DNA of 62,520 nt, from contig DCYS01000011.1 of NCBI GenBank assembly GCA_002331485.1, positions 1 to 62,520 of the forward strand, written 5' to 3'. The stretch is from Flavobacteriales bacterium UBA2104 (lineage in GTDB: Bacteria > Bacteroidota > Bacteroidia > Flavobacteriales_D > Crocinitomicaceae). This document shows, piece by piece, positions 9,444 to 18,786 of the stretch (the stretch's first letter is position 1; the number at the start of each line of letters is the position of its first letter). The notes below the pieces were generated by a model. The model searched no databases, was not told where the DNA came from, and saw nothing but the letters and a program-made list of their open reading frames with translations. Position numbers and translations under genes: made by a program.

Positions 9444-10733
9444 ATGGTGACAATATTCTCGGATATTATTTCAAAACGATTACGCTACGTCGCTCAATTA
9501 ATTTTTGAAGATCGAGAAATCGAATACGAGATCATAAACGATCCTGATGTGTTTCAAGCAAGAGATGGTTTAAAACTCGCTTATTCAGATTATCCGTTTG
9601 AAGAAGGAGTTTTCCCTACTGTAAATCCAGCATCCTTGCTCTTTGAGGAAGATATAAGGACGCATTATTTGTCCAGATCAGAATGGGAAGAACAACAAGT
9701 GATCTCATTTAATGGAACAGCTGACCCTCTGGCAAGCTTATTTTACATCGTCACATGTTATGATGAATATATTTCTGAAAACACTGATGAGCATGATCGT
9801 TATCCAGGCTCCTCTTCACTTGTATATAATTACGGATGGGTAGATAAATTAATGGTTGAGAGATGGTCCGAAGCGATCATAGATTTTATTGGTCGTTTCT
9901 ATTCAACAAAGATTGATCATGGTAAAATTCCATTCAGAGTCATTCCAACTTTCGATATTGATAATGCTTACGCATACAGATTAAAGAAAGGTGTGAGGAA
10001 AGTGCTCAGCGTATCACGAGATATCGTTCGCTTTGATAAAGCTAGACTCCGTGAGCGCAAACTAGTATTGAAAACAGTTAGGAAAGATCCGTATGATACT
10101 TATGATTATATCAGAGAACTAGTGGAAAGAGGTTTTGATATTAAGATGTTTTGGTTGCTTGGAGATTATGGTACTTATGATCGAAATATTCATCATGAGG
10201 AGGAAGACTTCCGTGCTTTAATAAAAGAGTTCTCTTCTATTTGTTCAGTTGGGTTACATCCTAGCTATCAGTCTAATGAGAGTCGCTCTAAATTAAAAAA
10301 AGAAAAGGCACGGATTGAAGAAATAGTAGAGGAAGAAGTAAATTTATCTCGTCAACATTTTCTAAAGATCAAAACACCCCATACTTATGAAGAATTGATC
10401 GCCTGTGGTTTTGTAGATGACTATACAATGGGTTTTGCTGATGTTGTTGGCTTTAGGGCTGGAATTGCTCGTCCATTTCAATGGTTCAACTTGAAAAAGG
10501 ATCAAGTTACTGAACTTTCCATCCATCCTTTTGCCTATATGGATGGAACCCTCAATGAGTACATGAAACTTTCAATCGATGAGGCGAAAGAGACAGTTAA
10601 AGAGTTGAAGCAAGAAGTGGAAATGTATGGCGGTAACTTTATTTCCGTTTGGCATAATGAAACAATAGGAGATTATGGTAAATGGAAAGGATGGCGAGAA
10701 GTTTTGGAAACCTCTTTAACATCGAATTCATGA
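9444..10733 (+). CDS. Polysaccharide deacetylase family protein
   Basis: This 429-residue protein has an N-terminal region of about 120 residues typical of Bacteroidota deacetylase-like proteins, including the FNGTADPLASLFYIVTCYDEY segment region. A NodB-like deacetylase core follows. The core shows TFDIDNAYAY (metal-binding Asp cluster), an SVGLHPSY segment and the late FISVWHNET motif. These enzymes remove N-acetyl groups from GlcNAc-type polymers. There is no signal peptide, so a cytoplasmic or membrane-associated role in glycan precursor handling is possible. It lies 5 bp after wecB and overlaps the next gene by four bases (ATGA), indicating translational coupling. The exact substrate is unknown. 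Confidence 0.75.
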   Translation: MVTIFSDIISKRLRYVAQLIFEDREIEYEIINDPDVFQARDGLKLAYSDYPFEEGVFPTVNPASLLFEEDIRTHYLSRSEWEEQQVISFNGTADPLASLFYIVTCYDEYISENTDEHDRYPGSSSLVYNYGWVDKLMVERWSEAIIDFIGRFYSTKIDHGKIPFRVIPTFDIDNAYAYRLKKGVRKVLSVSRDIVRFDKARLRERKLVLKTVRKDPYDTYDYIRELVERGFDIKMFWLLGDYGTYDRNIHHEEEDFRALIKEFSSICSVGLHPSYQSNESRSKLKKEKARIEEIVEEEVNLSRQHFLKIKTPHTYEELIACGFVDDYTMGFADVVGFRAGIARPFQWFNLKKDQVTELSIHPFAYMDGTLNEYMKLSIDEAKETVKELKQEVEMYGGNFISVWHNETIGDYGKWKGWREVLETSLTSNS

Positions 10734-11671
10734 AACGTACCTTAGTAGCTCTTCCTAATTACAATTACTTATCAACTGCTGAACGACTATCATTTCTAGG
10801 GAGTTGTTTCTCAGAGCATATGGCCGAAGTCTCCAGAAATGCTGCATTTGATGTTAGTTCAAATCCATTTGGAGTAATATTTAATCCAATCTCATTGGCA
10901 AACATAATATTATGGGACGAGAGTGATTGGCGTAACTCCGTTTTCCAACAAGATGACAAATTCTTGTCATGGAATGCTCACAGTTCGGTATGGTCACTGG
11001 ATAAAGACAAGTTGATCGATACAATCATTGAAAAAAGAAATTCATTTTTTGAGCATATTGAGAAAAGCAAGGTGTTATTTGTTACGTTCGGATCTGCATG
11101 GGTTTATGAACGTTCAGTAGATAGATCAATTGTTGCTAATTGCCATAAAGTTCCGCAAAAGCAATTTGACAAAAGGTGTCTGAATGCTAAAGAAATAATT
11201 GAGACTTGGGAAAATACTGTAGCAAAGCTCAAAGAATTAAATCCTAAGCTAAAAATTGTTTTTACAGTTAGTCCGGTGCGACATATTAAAGATGGTTTGA
11301 TCGAGAATAACCGAAGCAAAGCAGTTTTGATATCAAGTGTTCACGATTTGTGTAACTCCCATGATAATACTGATTATTTTCCATCATATGAGATCTTGAT
11401 CGATGAATTAAGAGACTATGCTTATTATGGAGCAGATGGAGTTCATCCTAATGAGTTTGCGATACAGACATTAAAGAAAAAGTTTTTCGATTCATTCCTT
11501 TCTGAGAATGCAAAGGCTATAATCAAAGAGTTTGAGTCTTTAAGAACCTTGTTAGAGCATAAACAATTGCATACCGGTAGTTCAGCAGCAAAAGAGTTTG
11601 AAAATAATCGAGAATCAAAGAAACGAGCATTCCTTAAAAAGTACCCTGATTTTAAGAATGTTTTGACATAA
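10730..11671 (+). CDS. GSCFA domain-containing protein
   Basis: This 314-residue protein contains the name-giving LGSCFSEHM segment near its N-terminus. It also has FVTFGSAWVYE, a VSPVRHIKDG segment and a late DGVHPNEFA segment. That order (GS, N/G, then DxxH) resembles SGNH-type hydrolases or acyl-esterases, which fits a role in modifying surface glycans. An upstream in-frame ATG at 10682 exists, but the ATG at 10730 overlaps the deacetylase stop as ATGA and starts directly before conserved sequence, so it was chosen. The operon ends here at a strong hairpin terminator. Biochemical function is inferred from the fold only. Confidence 0.8.
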   Translation: MKRTLVALPNYNYLSTAERLSFLGSCFSEHMAEVSRNAAFDVSSNPFGVIFNPISLANIILWDESDWRNSVFQQDDKFLSWNAHSSVWSLDKDKLIDTIIEKRNSFFEHIEKSKVLFVTFGSAWVYERSVDRSIVANCHKVPQKQFDKRCLNAKEIIETWENTVAKLKELNPKLKIVFTVSPVRHIKDGLIENNRSKAVLISSVHDLCNSHDNTDYFPSYEILIDELRDYAYYGADGVHPNEFAIQTLKKKFFDSFLSENAKAIIKEFESLRTLLEHKQLHTGSSAAKEFENNRESKKRAFLKKYPDFKNVLT

Positions 11672-11703
11672 AAAATCTCGAAACTTTCATTTCGAGATTT
11701 TCG
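11672..11703. terminator. Bidirectional intrinsic terminator
   Basis: A 12-bp perfect stem (arms 11672-11683 and 11690-11701) with a six-base loop lies between two convergent genes. The arms are A-rich on one side and T-rich on the other, so it can terminate transcription in both directions. Confidence 0.8.
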
Positions 11704-11723
11704 TTGTTGTTGTGTATATATTA

Positions 11724-13025
11724 TCAATCGTGAACTACTGTACCTGCATAAACTTTACGTTCATTAGGTATGTCGCTTTCTAATTGCACTTTCCAGATGT
11801 AGGCAGTTTCAGATGGAGTCATTTTACCTGTTCTCTCATCTCTACCATCCCAACCGTTATTCGAGTCTTGAGTAGTAAATACTACGCTGTTATCTCGTGG
11901 GTCAAAGATCGTCAATGTGAATTTCACATCACGTTGTGTCAATGCGATTGGCATGAAAACTTTATTCCTTGGGTCCATATCGTTTGGACGGAAAGCATCC
12001 ACCGCCATTAGATTGTAATCCTCTTCAATTCTTACCTTCTTAGTTGTAGTATTCTCACATCCATTGAAATCTTCAACTGTCAGTGATACTTTATGCTCAC
12101 CTTTCGAGAAGAAATGGTGCTTCGCTTTGATCCCTGAAGTATTGTATTGACCATCAAATGACCATTGAATAGATTCGTAGTCACCGTAAGTCTCAGCTTC
12201 AACCATAGGAAGGCCTTCTTCAAAAATGTTCGCTTTTAAGTTGAAATCTGGACTTGGAAGTTCCATCACCATAAAATCCTTCGAATCAATAACTTCATTT
12301 GAAGCATTTAAAAATTCGATCGTTCCAGACTCTGTAGGCTTGAATGTGTGAACATGAGCTTTTCTTAATTCAACAATTTTGTCATTTAGACGAACTTTGA
12401 TGATCTGATTTTTAGAACCATTATTTCTAACTACAATTGGCTCACCTTTACAGATCTTGTCAGTAGAGATAGAACCACTTACATAAGAGTACAATGGTTG
12501 ATTAACTTCTGAGTCCTGACGTTGAACTTCAGTTGAACCATTATTTTGTGCTGTATTCCCTTCATTGTTAGTTTCACGACTTTCTACAGGTTCAGTTTCA
12601 TTGTTAGATTCTGATCCTGTATTGTCATCTGAACTCTCATTCTGATTTTCATCAACTTTAACATCATTAGATTCTGATGCTAAGTTTTCACTAGAACTAG
12701 TGTTCTCATCTTCCTTCTTAGAAGTGTTATCATCGTTAGAAACAAATTTTTCTGACGAATCTTCCGTGGAGTTCAGTGTTTCGTTGATCTGATTTTCAGC
12801 CTTAAGAACTTCATTTTGTTGTGAATTGTCGATTGAGAAGTAAACAGCTAAACTTACCACTGTTATTACAGCAGCGCTTCCAGCGATCCATTTCAATAGA
12901 CTACTACCACCCGCAGATTGCTGAGCATCTAACCGAGCATTCATCGATTCCCAAGCTGAAGCATCATAAGGAGCCTCGAACTGGTCGAGTTTTTCCTTAA
13001 ACGCTTTTTCTAAATTATCTTTCAT
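11724..13025 (-). CDS. Single-span membrane protein with PKD-like and gliding-type C-terminal domains (putative anti-sigma partner)
   Basis: The 433-residue protein starts with a cytoplasmic helix-rich segment of about 42 residues (LEKAFKEKLDQFEAPYDASAW). A single membrane span follows at about 43-65. Residues 66-170 are a low-complexity Ser/Glu/Asn/Asp-rich linker. A PKD-like domain (SIQWSFDGQYN ... GEHKVSLTVEDFNGCE) comes next, and the C-terminus contains WDGRDERTGKM, like gliding-motility-type terminal domains. The gene overlaps the upstream ECF sigma factor gene by four bases (ATGA). Topology and coupling suggest an anti-sigma factor with an envelope-sensing outer part. That role is inferred; no classical anti-sigma zinc motif was seen. 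Confidence 0.7.
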   Translation of the reverse strand: MKDNLEKAFKEKLDQFEAPYDASAWESMNARLDAQQSAGGSSLLKWIAGSAAVITVVSLAVYFSIDNSQQNEVLKAENQINETLNSTEDSSEKFVSNDDNTSKKEDENTSSSENLASESNDVKVDENQNESSDDNTGSESNNETEPVESRETNNEGNTAQNNGSTEVQRQDSEVNQPLYSYVSGSISTDKICKGEPIVVRNNGSKNQIIKVRLNDKIVELRKAHVHTFKPTESGTIEFLNASNEVIDSKDFMVMELPSPDFNLKANIFEEGLPMVEAETYGDYESIQWSFDGQYNTSGIKAKHHFFSKGEHKVSLTVEDFNGCENTTTKKVRIEEDYNLMAVDAFRPNDMDPRNKVFMPIALTQRDVKFTLTIFDPRDNSVVFTTQDSNNGWDGRDERTGKMTPSETAYIWKVQLESDIPNERKVYAGTVVHD

Positions 13026-13588
13026 CGGTCTAATTTGACAAATTTCTTTTTCAATATTTCTCTAAGGTTTTGCTTTGCTTTTGCTAGGTTTGATTTTGAT
13101 GTTCCTTCGCTTATATCCAAGATCTGTGCGATCTCTTTGTGCGAATAATTCTCTATTACATAGAGGTTGAAAACCGTCTGGTATGCGGGTGATAACTCTT
13201 GTATCGCTTCCATTGCATATGACGCTTTAATTTTTGTTAGATCATCATCGAAATCATGTTCTTGATAAGAGCTAGCCTCATTAAAAACATATTCCTCATC
13301 CGTTGTAAATGGTTGACGATTCCTTTTTCGAATAGCATCAATTGACGCATTCACCATTATTCGTCGAACCCATCCTTCAAATGATCCTTCAAAATCAAAT
13401 TCTCCCAGCTTATCAAAGACCTTTATAAAACCTTCCTGGACCACTTCCTGAGCTCTGTCTCGATCTTTCGTATATCTCATACAGACCCCGAGCATCTTCC
13501 CATACAACAATTCAAAGAGTTCCTTTTGAGCAGCACGATCCTGCTTGGCACATCTTTGAATTATTTCCTTGAGTTGATCGTGTTCCAC
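13022..13588 (-). CDS. RNA polymerase sigma factor, ECF subfamily
   Basis: This sigma-70 family factor has region 2 (ELFELLYGKMLGVCMRY ... DRAQEVVQEGFIKVF ... GWVRRIMVNASIDAIRKR) and region 4 (LSPAYQTVFNLYVIENYSH, then KEIAQILDISEGTSKSNLAK). Regions 1 and 3 are absent, as in ECF factors. The proposed start is GTG at 13588, giving 188 residues, the usual size. A longer frame reaches ATG at 13711 but adds 41 residues with no sigma similarity, so it was not preferred; the start is uncertain. It overlaps the downstream membrane protein, its likely partner. It may control envelope or T9SS-related genes, by analogy with other Bacteroidota ECF factors. Confidence 0.88.
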   Translation of the reverse strand: MEHDQLKEIIQRCAKQDRAAQKELFELLYGKMLGVCMRYTKDRDRAQEVVQEGFIKVFDKLGEFDFEGSFEGWVRRIMVNASIDAIRKRNRQPFTTDEEYVFNEASSYQEHDFDDDLTKIKASYAMEAIQELSPAYQTVFNLYVIENYSHKEIAQILDISEGTSKSNLAKAKQNLREILKKKFVKLDR

Positions 13589-13810
13589 TTTTTGTTTCAA
13601 TTTACAAACGTTCCGTTTCTCCGGGGGTTGCTTTTTTGTATAAAATTGTGTTGAAATTAGCAGTTTTTTTGAAGAACGATGGTAATACAAGGGGAAAATT
13701 GATGACTTCAAGTTCTAATAAATTACCATACTTCATATCTTCAATGTATATACTTCTTCGCTTGCTTTAAATTATACCTATTTACCTGTGGTTTTTCGTA
13801 TTGAAATGAT

Positions 13811-13818
13811 TACATTCG
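13811..13818 (+). promoter_or_regulatory. -7 promoter element for mdh
   Basis: TACATTCG matches TAnnTT(T/C)G, 34 nt upstream of the mdh ATG. Confidence 0.45.
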
Positions 13819-13852
13819 TAGCACTTATTTGTTAATTAAAAAATCAATTATA

Positions 13853-14791
13853 ATGAAAGTTACAGTAGTTGGAGCAGGAAACGTTGGTGCTACGTGTGCA
13901 GACGTGCTTGCCAAAAGAGAGATCGCGAATGAGATCGTTTTATTAGATATTAAAGAAGGTTTTGCTGAAGGTAAAGCTTTGGATATCTGGGAGACTTCTC
14001 CAATCAATCTTTATGATTCGCGTACAACTGGTTCCACAAACGATTACTCGAAAACAAAAGATTCAGACGTTGTTGTGATCACTTCTGGTATTCCAAGAAA
14101 GCCTGGAATGTCTAGAGATGATTTGATCGCTACTAACGCGGGGATCGTTAAGTCTGTAACAGAGAACGTGATCAAGCACTCACCGAATGCAAAGATCATT
14201 TGTGTTTCTAACCCACTTGACGTTATGACATACTGTACATACCTTACTGCGAAGGTTGATCCTTCTCGCGTTTTTGGTATGGCCGGAGTATTGGATACAG
14301 CACGTTACCGTTCATTCCTGGCAATGGAATTGAATGTTTCTCCAAAAGATATTCAAGCAGTTCTAATGGGTGGTCATGGTGACACAATGGTTCCACTTCC
14401 ACGTTACACAACTGTTGGAGGTATTCCTGTAACTGAACTAATTGATGATGCTAAATTAAATGAGATCATCGAAAGAACTAAGTTTGGTGGAGGTGAGATC
14501 GTTAAGCTTCTTGGAACTTCAGCTTGGTACGCACCGGGTGCCGCTGCAGCTCAAATGGTTGAAGCTATTGTTAGAGATCAGAAAAGAATCTTCCCGGTAT
14601 GTGCATGGTTACAAGGAGAATACAATATGAAAGATATTTACCTTGGTGTTCCTGTAGTATTAGGTAAGAATGGAATCGAAAAGATCATCGAACTTGATCT
14701 GAATGCAGAAGAAAAAGCATTACTTGAAGAATCTGCTGGAGCAGTTCGAAATGTTATGAAAGTATTGGATGATATGGACGTAGTTGCCTAA
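13853..14791 (+). CDS. mdh: Malate dehydrogenase (LDH-like type)
   Basis: This 312-residue NAD-dependent enzyme interconverts malate and oxaloacetate in the TCA cycle. The Rossmann motif VVGAGNVGAT is at residues 5-14, followed by the NAD-ribose Asp in LLDIKEG. The substrate-binding loop contains GIPRKPGMSRDDL, a second arginine lies in TARYRSF, and the catalytic histidine is in MGGHGDTMVP. The ATG at 13853 was chosen because it directly precedes the Rossmann strand; an upstream TTG adds only eight residues. It appears monocistronic, with its own promoter element and a terminator directly downstream. Confidence 0.96.
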   Translation: MKVTVVGAGNVGATCADVLAKREIANEIVLLDIKEGFAEGKALDIWETSPINLYDSRTTGSTNDYSKTKDSDVVVITSGIPRKPGMSRDDLIATNAGIVKSVTENVIKHSPNAKIICVSNPLDVMTYCTYLTAKVDPSRVFGMAGVLDTARYRSFLAMELNVSPKDIQAVLMGGHGDTMVPLPRYTTVGGIPVTELIDDAKLNEIIERTKFGGGEIVKLLGTSAWYAPGAAAAQMVEAIVRDQKRIFPVCAWLQGEYNMKDIYLGVPVVLGKNGIEKIIELDLNAEEKALLEESAGAVRNVMKVLDDMDVVA

Positions 14792-14813
14792 TTTCATTCA
14801 TTCACAAATATGG

Positions 14814-14842
14814 AAGGGAGCCTTTTTAGGTTCCCTTTTTTA
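14814..14842 (+). terminator. Intrinsic terminator after mdh
   Basis: AAGGGAGCC (14814-14822) pairs with GGTTCCCTT (14829-14837), including one G-U pair, over a six-base loop. A T-run follows. The T-rich tail also holds the promoter of the next gene. Confidence 0.8.
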
Positions 14843-14845
14843 TTT

Positions 14846-14853
14846 TACTTTTG
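14846..14853 (+). promoter_or_regulatory. -7 promoter element for the M43 protease
   Basis: TACTTTTG matches TAnnTTTG and lies 19 nt before the ATG, immediately after the mdh terminator. Confidence 0.55.
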
Positions 14854-14872
14854 AAGTACAATACTACTCAAC

Positions 14873-16948
14873 ATGAAAAGTCTACTACTATCACTAATTT
14901 TAACTGTATCGATCAGTTTAAGTTTCTCACAACACAGTCATGAAGGTATCCCTTGTGGAACCGATGAAATCTTACATGAAATTTATCAACAACGTCCTGA
15001 ACTGAGACCAGGAATTCACAGGGCTGCGCAAAAGTTGGAGAACTTTACTGCTGAGTACATACAGTCGAATCAACCAAAGACGGGAAATCCTTACATCATT
15101 CCCGTTGTATTTCATGTTATACATGATTATGGGGTTGGGAATATTGACGAGACTCAAATATATGATGCCGTTGACCAAGTAAATCTTCAATTAAGAAAAC
15201 TAAATCCTGATACATCTGATGTAGTTCAAGATTTTAAAAGTATTGCGGCAGATACAGAGATCGAGATCCGTTTGGCGCAATTGGATCCTGACGGTAACTG
15301 TACAAATGGCATAACAAGAACGGCTTCAGCATTGACGAATATTGGTGATCACCAAGTGAAATCACTAATTCAGTGGCCACCAGATCAATACTTGAATATT
15401 TACGTTTGTAACCAAGCGGCAGGATTAGCTGGACATGCTTTATTACCGGCAGCTGCAGATACGATCCCTGAATGGGATGGAATAGTGATGCAACATACGT
15501 ATGTAGGTACGATTGGTACTTCTACATATTTCAGAAGAACAGTGCTTACTCATGAGATCGGTCATTATTTGAATCTCCAGCATATTTGGGGTGGAAATAA
15601 TGTTCCGGGATACTATTATTTACCTGTTAATCAATCATCAAACTGTAATTACGATGATCAGGTTGCTGATACTCCTGAAACTATTGGTTGGTCAACATGC
15701 GGATTAACAGCTAATTCTTGTAACTCTTTAGATAATGTTCAGAATTATATGGATTATGCTTATTGTGCGAGGATGTTCACCGAAGGTCAGAAGTTACGAA
15801 TGCATGCTGCATTGAATTCTTCTGTTGCGAATCGTGATAATTTATGGAGTCAGGCAAACCTTGAGGCTACAGGTGTAGCCGGTGACACTAATTATTTATG
15901 TAATGCAGCTATGAATGCTTCAAAAAGAGTGATCTGTCAAGGAGAGTCTGTTACCTTTTCTGATGTTTCATACCATGGAATTAATTCAAGAACATGGACG
16001 TTTGAAGGAGGAGATGTGACTTCATCCACTGATAGCTCGGTTGTCGTAACCTACAACTCCCCTGGTATTTATGATGTTTCACTGGAAGTATCTAATGGAG
16101 TTAATGATCTTTCCATTAATAACTCTGATTACATCGAAGTAATGCCTTCTCCAGGGACATCAACAGGTTTGATAGAATCTTTTGAAACGCCTAATGTTGT
16201 TGAAGAAAGATGGGTTATCGAGAACCCTGAGAATCCAATAAACTGGGAGATAGTCAATGTAGGATACAATAGTGGTCAATCGTTTAAAGTTGACAATTAT
16301 AATGGTATAGATGGAGTCAACTATGCATTCCATTCAATTCCATTTGACGCTTCTCAAATGAGTCAGCTGAAGATCTTTTTCGATTACGCATTTGCAAGAA
16401 CGAATACAGATAATACTGATCTGCTTAAAGTCCAAATAAGCAATGACTGTGGTGAAACATGGGTGACAAGAAGAACTTTAACTGCTTTGAGTACACTGAA
16501 TACAACTCAAGATACATTTCCAAATTCCGAATTTGTTCCTAGTAATGATCAGTGGTTAGAAGAGGAGGTTAGTATAGGAACTCAGAGTTATCTTGTTGAT
16601 GATCTTTTAATTCGATTCATCCTTGAATCAGATGAGGGGAACTCAGTTTATTTAGATAATATCAGAATTTCTAGCAGTGAAACAGTTTCAGTGGATGAAA
16701 ACGATCTTCTGGGAATAGCTATTTATCCGAATCCTGCTGAAAACTTTTTTAACATTGAGCTAGGCTCTCAAGAACTAAGTGGAGAGATTAGATTGTTGAA
16801 CTCCCTCGGGCAGCAAATGAGTTCACAAACTGTATCAGGAGGGAAAATGATCACCTTCAGTACAGAAGACCTTTCAACTGGAATGTACTACGTGCAGTTC
16901 GAATTTGAAAATGGTTTTAGCCAAGTAAAGAAGATCTTGATCCGATAG
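14873..16948 (+). CDS. Secreted M43-family metalloprotease with T9SS sorting domain
   Basis: The 691-residue protein has a signal peptide (LLLSLILTVSISLSFS) and a pappalysin-type zinc protease domain. The extended zinc motif is HEIGHYLNLQHIWG, with His227, Glu228, His231 and His237; the later YMDYAYC segment fits the methionine turn. A PKD-like domain (RTWTFEGGDV ... YDVSLEVSNGV) and a domain with ILESDEGNSVYLDNIRIS follow. The C-terminus (IYPNPAENFF ... GMYYVQFEFENGF ... KKILIR) is a type A T9SS sorting domain. It should be exported by the PorU/PorV-type system encoded at the left end and act extracellularly. Substrate unknown. Confidence 0.9.
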   Translation: MKSLLLSLILTVSISLSFSQHSHEGIPCGTDEILHEIYQQRPELRPGIHRAAQKLENFTAEYIQSNQPKTGNPYIIPVVFHVIHDYGVGNIDETQIYDAVDQVNLQLRKLNPDTSDVVQDFKSIAADTEIEIRLAQLDPDGNCTNGITRTASALTNIGDHQVKSLIQWPPDQYLNIYVCNQAAGLAGHALLPAAADTIPEWDGIVMQHTYVGTIGTSTYFRRTVLTHEIGHYLNLQHIWGGNNVPGYYYLPVNQSSNCNYDDQVADTPETIGWSTCGLTANSCNSLDNVQNYMDYAYCARMFTEGQKLRMHAALNSSVANRDNLWSQANLEATGVAGDTNYLCNAAMNASKRVICQGESVTFSDVSYHGINSRTWTFEGGDVTSSTDSSVVVTYNSPGIYDVSLEVSNGVNDLSINNSDYIEVMPSPGTSTGLIESFETPNVVEERWVIENPENPINWEIVNVGYNSGQSFKVDNYNGIDGVNYAFHSIPFDASQMSQLKIFFDYAFARTNTDNTDLLKVQISNDCGETWVTRRTLTALSTLNTTQDTFPNSEFVPSNDQWLEEEVSIGTQSYLVDDLLIRFILESDEGNSVYLDNIRISSSETVSVDENDLLGIAIYPNPAENFFNIELGSQELSGEIRLLNSLGQQMSSQTVSGGKMITFSTEDLSTGMYYVQFEFENGFSQVKKILIR

Positions 16949-18646
16949 CTAAAAAGTAAGGGTGTAAGTTTCTGAGGATATATTACCGCACATATCCTTT
17001 GCAACTATCTTTACTTCTTTCTTTCCAGATAATTCCTTTGTAGGAGAGAAATAGAATGAACCTCTTTTAGGTTCCCAGGCTAGCGTGTGCCATACACCAT
17101 CAATGTACAAGTCATATTCGCTTATTGCTGTTTGATCATCTGAAATACTCCATGATAGAGTTTTACCAGATACGTTTGAATTATCTTTGAAATTTCGTCT
17201 TGAGATTACAGGAGGTGTTGTGTCGGATTTAACCTCAAAAGAACCAAATTCTCTCGATCGAACTGAGATCCATCCATCTTCAACTTTGCCTGCTAATGGA
17301 GTCGTACGGTTTCGATGGTCACTATGCTCAACATAGATAGATTTTGTTTCGAAATCATCATTTACGGGCAATAAGATTTCAAAATAATCGTCTAAAGGTA
17401 TTTCATTGTCCCCAAAATGTAGGAATTCATCATGTTTCTCTAAAACTAGGGGAGTAGGTTCATACAACAAACCTTGAGGAAAGAAAATATAATGAGAGTC
17501 ATCAATATTCATAAATGGTGTATCTGGATATAATTTTTTCTGATCAGCGTACAATGGATGATCTTCCGGTTGTTCACCTGTATTTACTTTTAGAGTAAAT
17601 TGTAAAGAAGTATGATTTCCATAACTATCAAAACATACATACTTAATCTCATATTCATTTCCTGGTACTACTTTAATGATCCCTCTATTTTTTTGTTTTC
17701 GATAAATAGGTAATCGGTTATGAGGTGTGCGGAATGATTTATGAAAATGCTTTCTTCGATCGTGAAACTCTTCATAATCTTTGTGTGTGTTGATCTGTCG
17801 GTTTGTGAAGAAAGAAACGCGAGTCATATCTTGAGTAAAAACAGTATCGCCATCAACTATTAGGAAAGATCTATGTATCCCGCAGATATTATTAGCTCCA
17901 TTCAACTGGTCGATCGCATCAAAAGCAAAGCCAATTCCCCCCGAGCTTGAAGCATAATCGGATGAGATCGTTATAATATTGTTTGAGATTTTATAGCCCT
18001 CGCCATCTGCATAAGTATTAAATCGCTTCGATCTTCCTGGAATACGATACCCTTCTTCCGTAAGACTATATAATTTTATTCCACGAATGCGAGGCTTTCT
18101 CGTGTCCGCAATATCGAAATTAAATAATAACGGATTTAATGCATCTTCTGATTCTGTTTCCCTGATCTCAAAATGAAGATGAGGTGCTGTACTCCCTCCT
18201 GTATTCCCTGATATGGCTATGATCTCCCCCTTCTTAACTTTAAGACTATCCTTGGCAGGGTAATAGTCAAACTCGTAATTCTCTCTTTTCTTTTGAATTT
18301 TGTTAACGAGCTGAGTGATCTTTTCTGAGAATGCTTCACAATGCGCATAAACTGAAGTTAAACCATTGTAATGATCAATGTAAACAACTTTTCCATATCC
18401 CCAGGGAGAAACTTTTATCCTAGAAACATAGCCGTCATCGATCGAATAGATGTTGTAGCCTGTTCGGTGATTTGTTTTAAAATCTATTCCTGTATGAAAA
18501 TGGTTCGTTCTTAACTCTCCAAAGTTCGCAGCTAAAACCAGAGGTATTTTCAATGGACTGTGAAAATCATACGATTCATACGGTTTGTTTTGTCCAAATA
18601 AAGCTAGACCTGTGAGAAAATAAAGAATTGTGAGTTTTAGATGCAT
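16949..18646 (-). CDS. M23-family (LytM-type) metallopeptidase
   Basis: This exported 565-residue protein has a signal peptide (LTILYFLTGLALFGQ) and a LytM/M23 zinc peptidase domain. Ligands are His51 and Asp55 (HTGIDF), with the catalytic H-x-H at His156/His158 (PHLHFE). The rest consists of beta-rich modules, the last resembling Ig-like folds (DNSNVSGKTLSWSISDD). Such enzymes cut peptidoglycan cross-links or act as envelope-remodelling factors. The start was placed at the ATG at 18646 because it directly begins the signal peptide; a TTG 10 codons upstream is less likely. The gene converges on the M43 protease gene with no gap between their stop codons. Confidence 0.88.
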   Translation of the reverse strand: MHLKLTILYFLTGLALFGQNKPYESYDFHSPLKIPLVLAANFGELRTNHFHTGIDFKTNHRTGYNIYSIDDGYVSRIKVSPWGYGKVVYIDHYNGLTSVYAHCEAFSEKITQLVNKIQKKRENYEFDYYPAKDSLKVKKGEIIAISGNTGGSTAPHLHFEIRETESEDALNPLLFNFDIADTRKPRIRGIKLYSLTEEGYRIPGRSKRFNTYADGEGYKISNNIITISSDYASSSGGIGFAFDAIDQLNGANNICGIHRSFLIVDGDTVFTQDMTRVSFFTNRQINTHKDYEEFHDRRKHFHKSFRTPHNRLPIYRKQKNRGIIKVVPGNEYEIKYVCFDSYGNHTSLQFTLKVNTGEQPEDHPLYADQKKLYPDTPFMNIDDSHYIFFPQGLLYEPTPLVLEKHDEFLHFGDNEIPLDDYFEILLPVNDDFETKSIYVEHSDHRNRTTPLAGKVEDGWISVRSREFGSFEVKSDTTPPVISRRNFKDNSNVSGKTLSWSISDDQTAISEYDLYIDGVWHTLAWEPKRGSFYFSPTKELSGKKEVKIVAKDMCGNISSETYTLTF

Positions 18647-18651
18647 AGCTG

Positions 18652-18659
18652 CAAATATA
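18652..18659 (-). promoter_or_regulatory. -7 promoter element for the M23 peptidase, very close to the start codon
   Basis: TATATTTG on the minus strand ends only 5 nt before the ATG at 18646. Transcription would begin at or within the start codon, suggesting a leaderless mRNA, or else a downstream start is used. Confidence 0.5.
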
Positions 18660-18739
18660 GCTATTTGATCACTCAAAGATTAGGAGAAAGATGGAAAAAT
18701 AAGGCGTTGAATTGCCTTGTAAATAAAAACTAAAATTGT

Positions 18740-18770
18740 TTGAATATATTGAACCGAATATTACTTTTGT
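18740..18770 (+). promoter_or_regulatory. Full Bacteroidota housekeeping promoter for the coiled-coil/zapA operon
   Basis: TTTG (18740-18743) and TACTTTTG (18763-18770) are separated by 19 nt, the textbook spacing for the Bacteroidota primary sigma factor (-33 TTTG, -7 TAnnTTTG). The box ends 16 nt before the ATG. This is the best-formed promoter in the window. Confidence 0.75.
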
Positions 18771-18786
18771 ATAACGTCGTATAGAA

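Noticed and set aside
13589..13711. 41-residue N-terminal extension of the sigma factor
   Set aside because: The extension lacks sigma similarity and has a composition like non-coding sequence; the shorter form has the normal ECF length. Not excluded.
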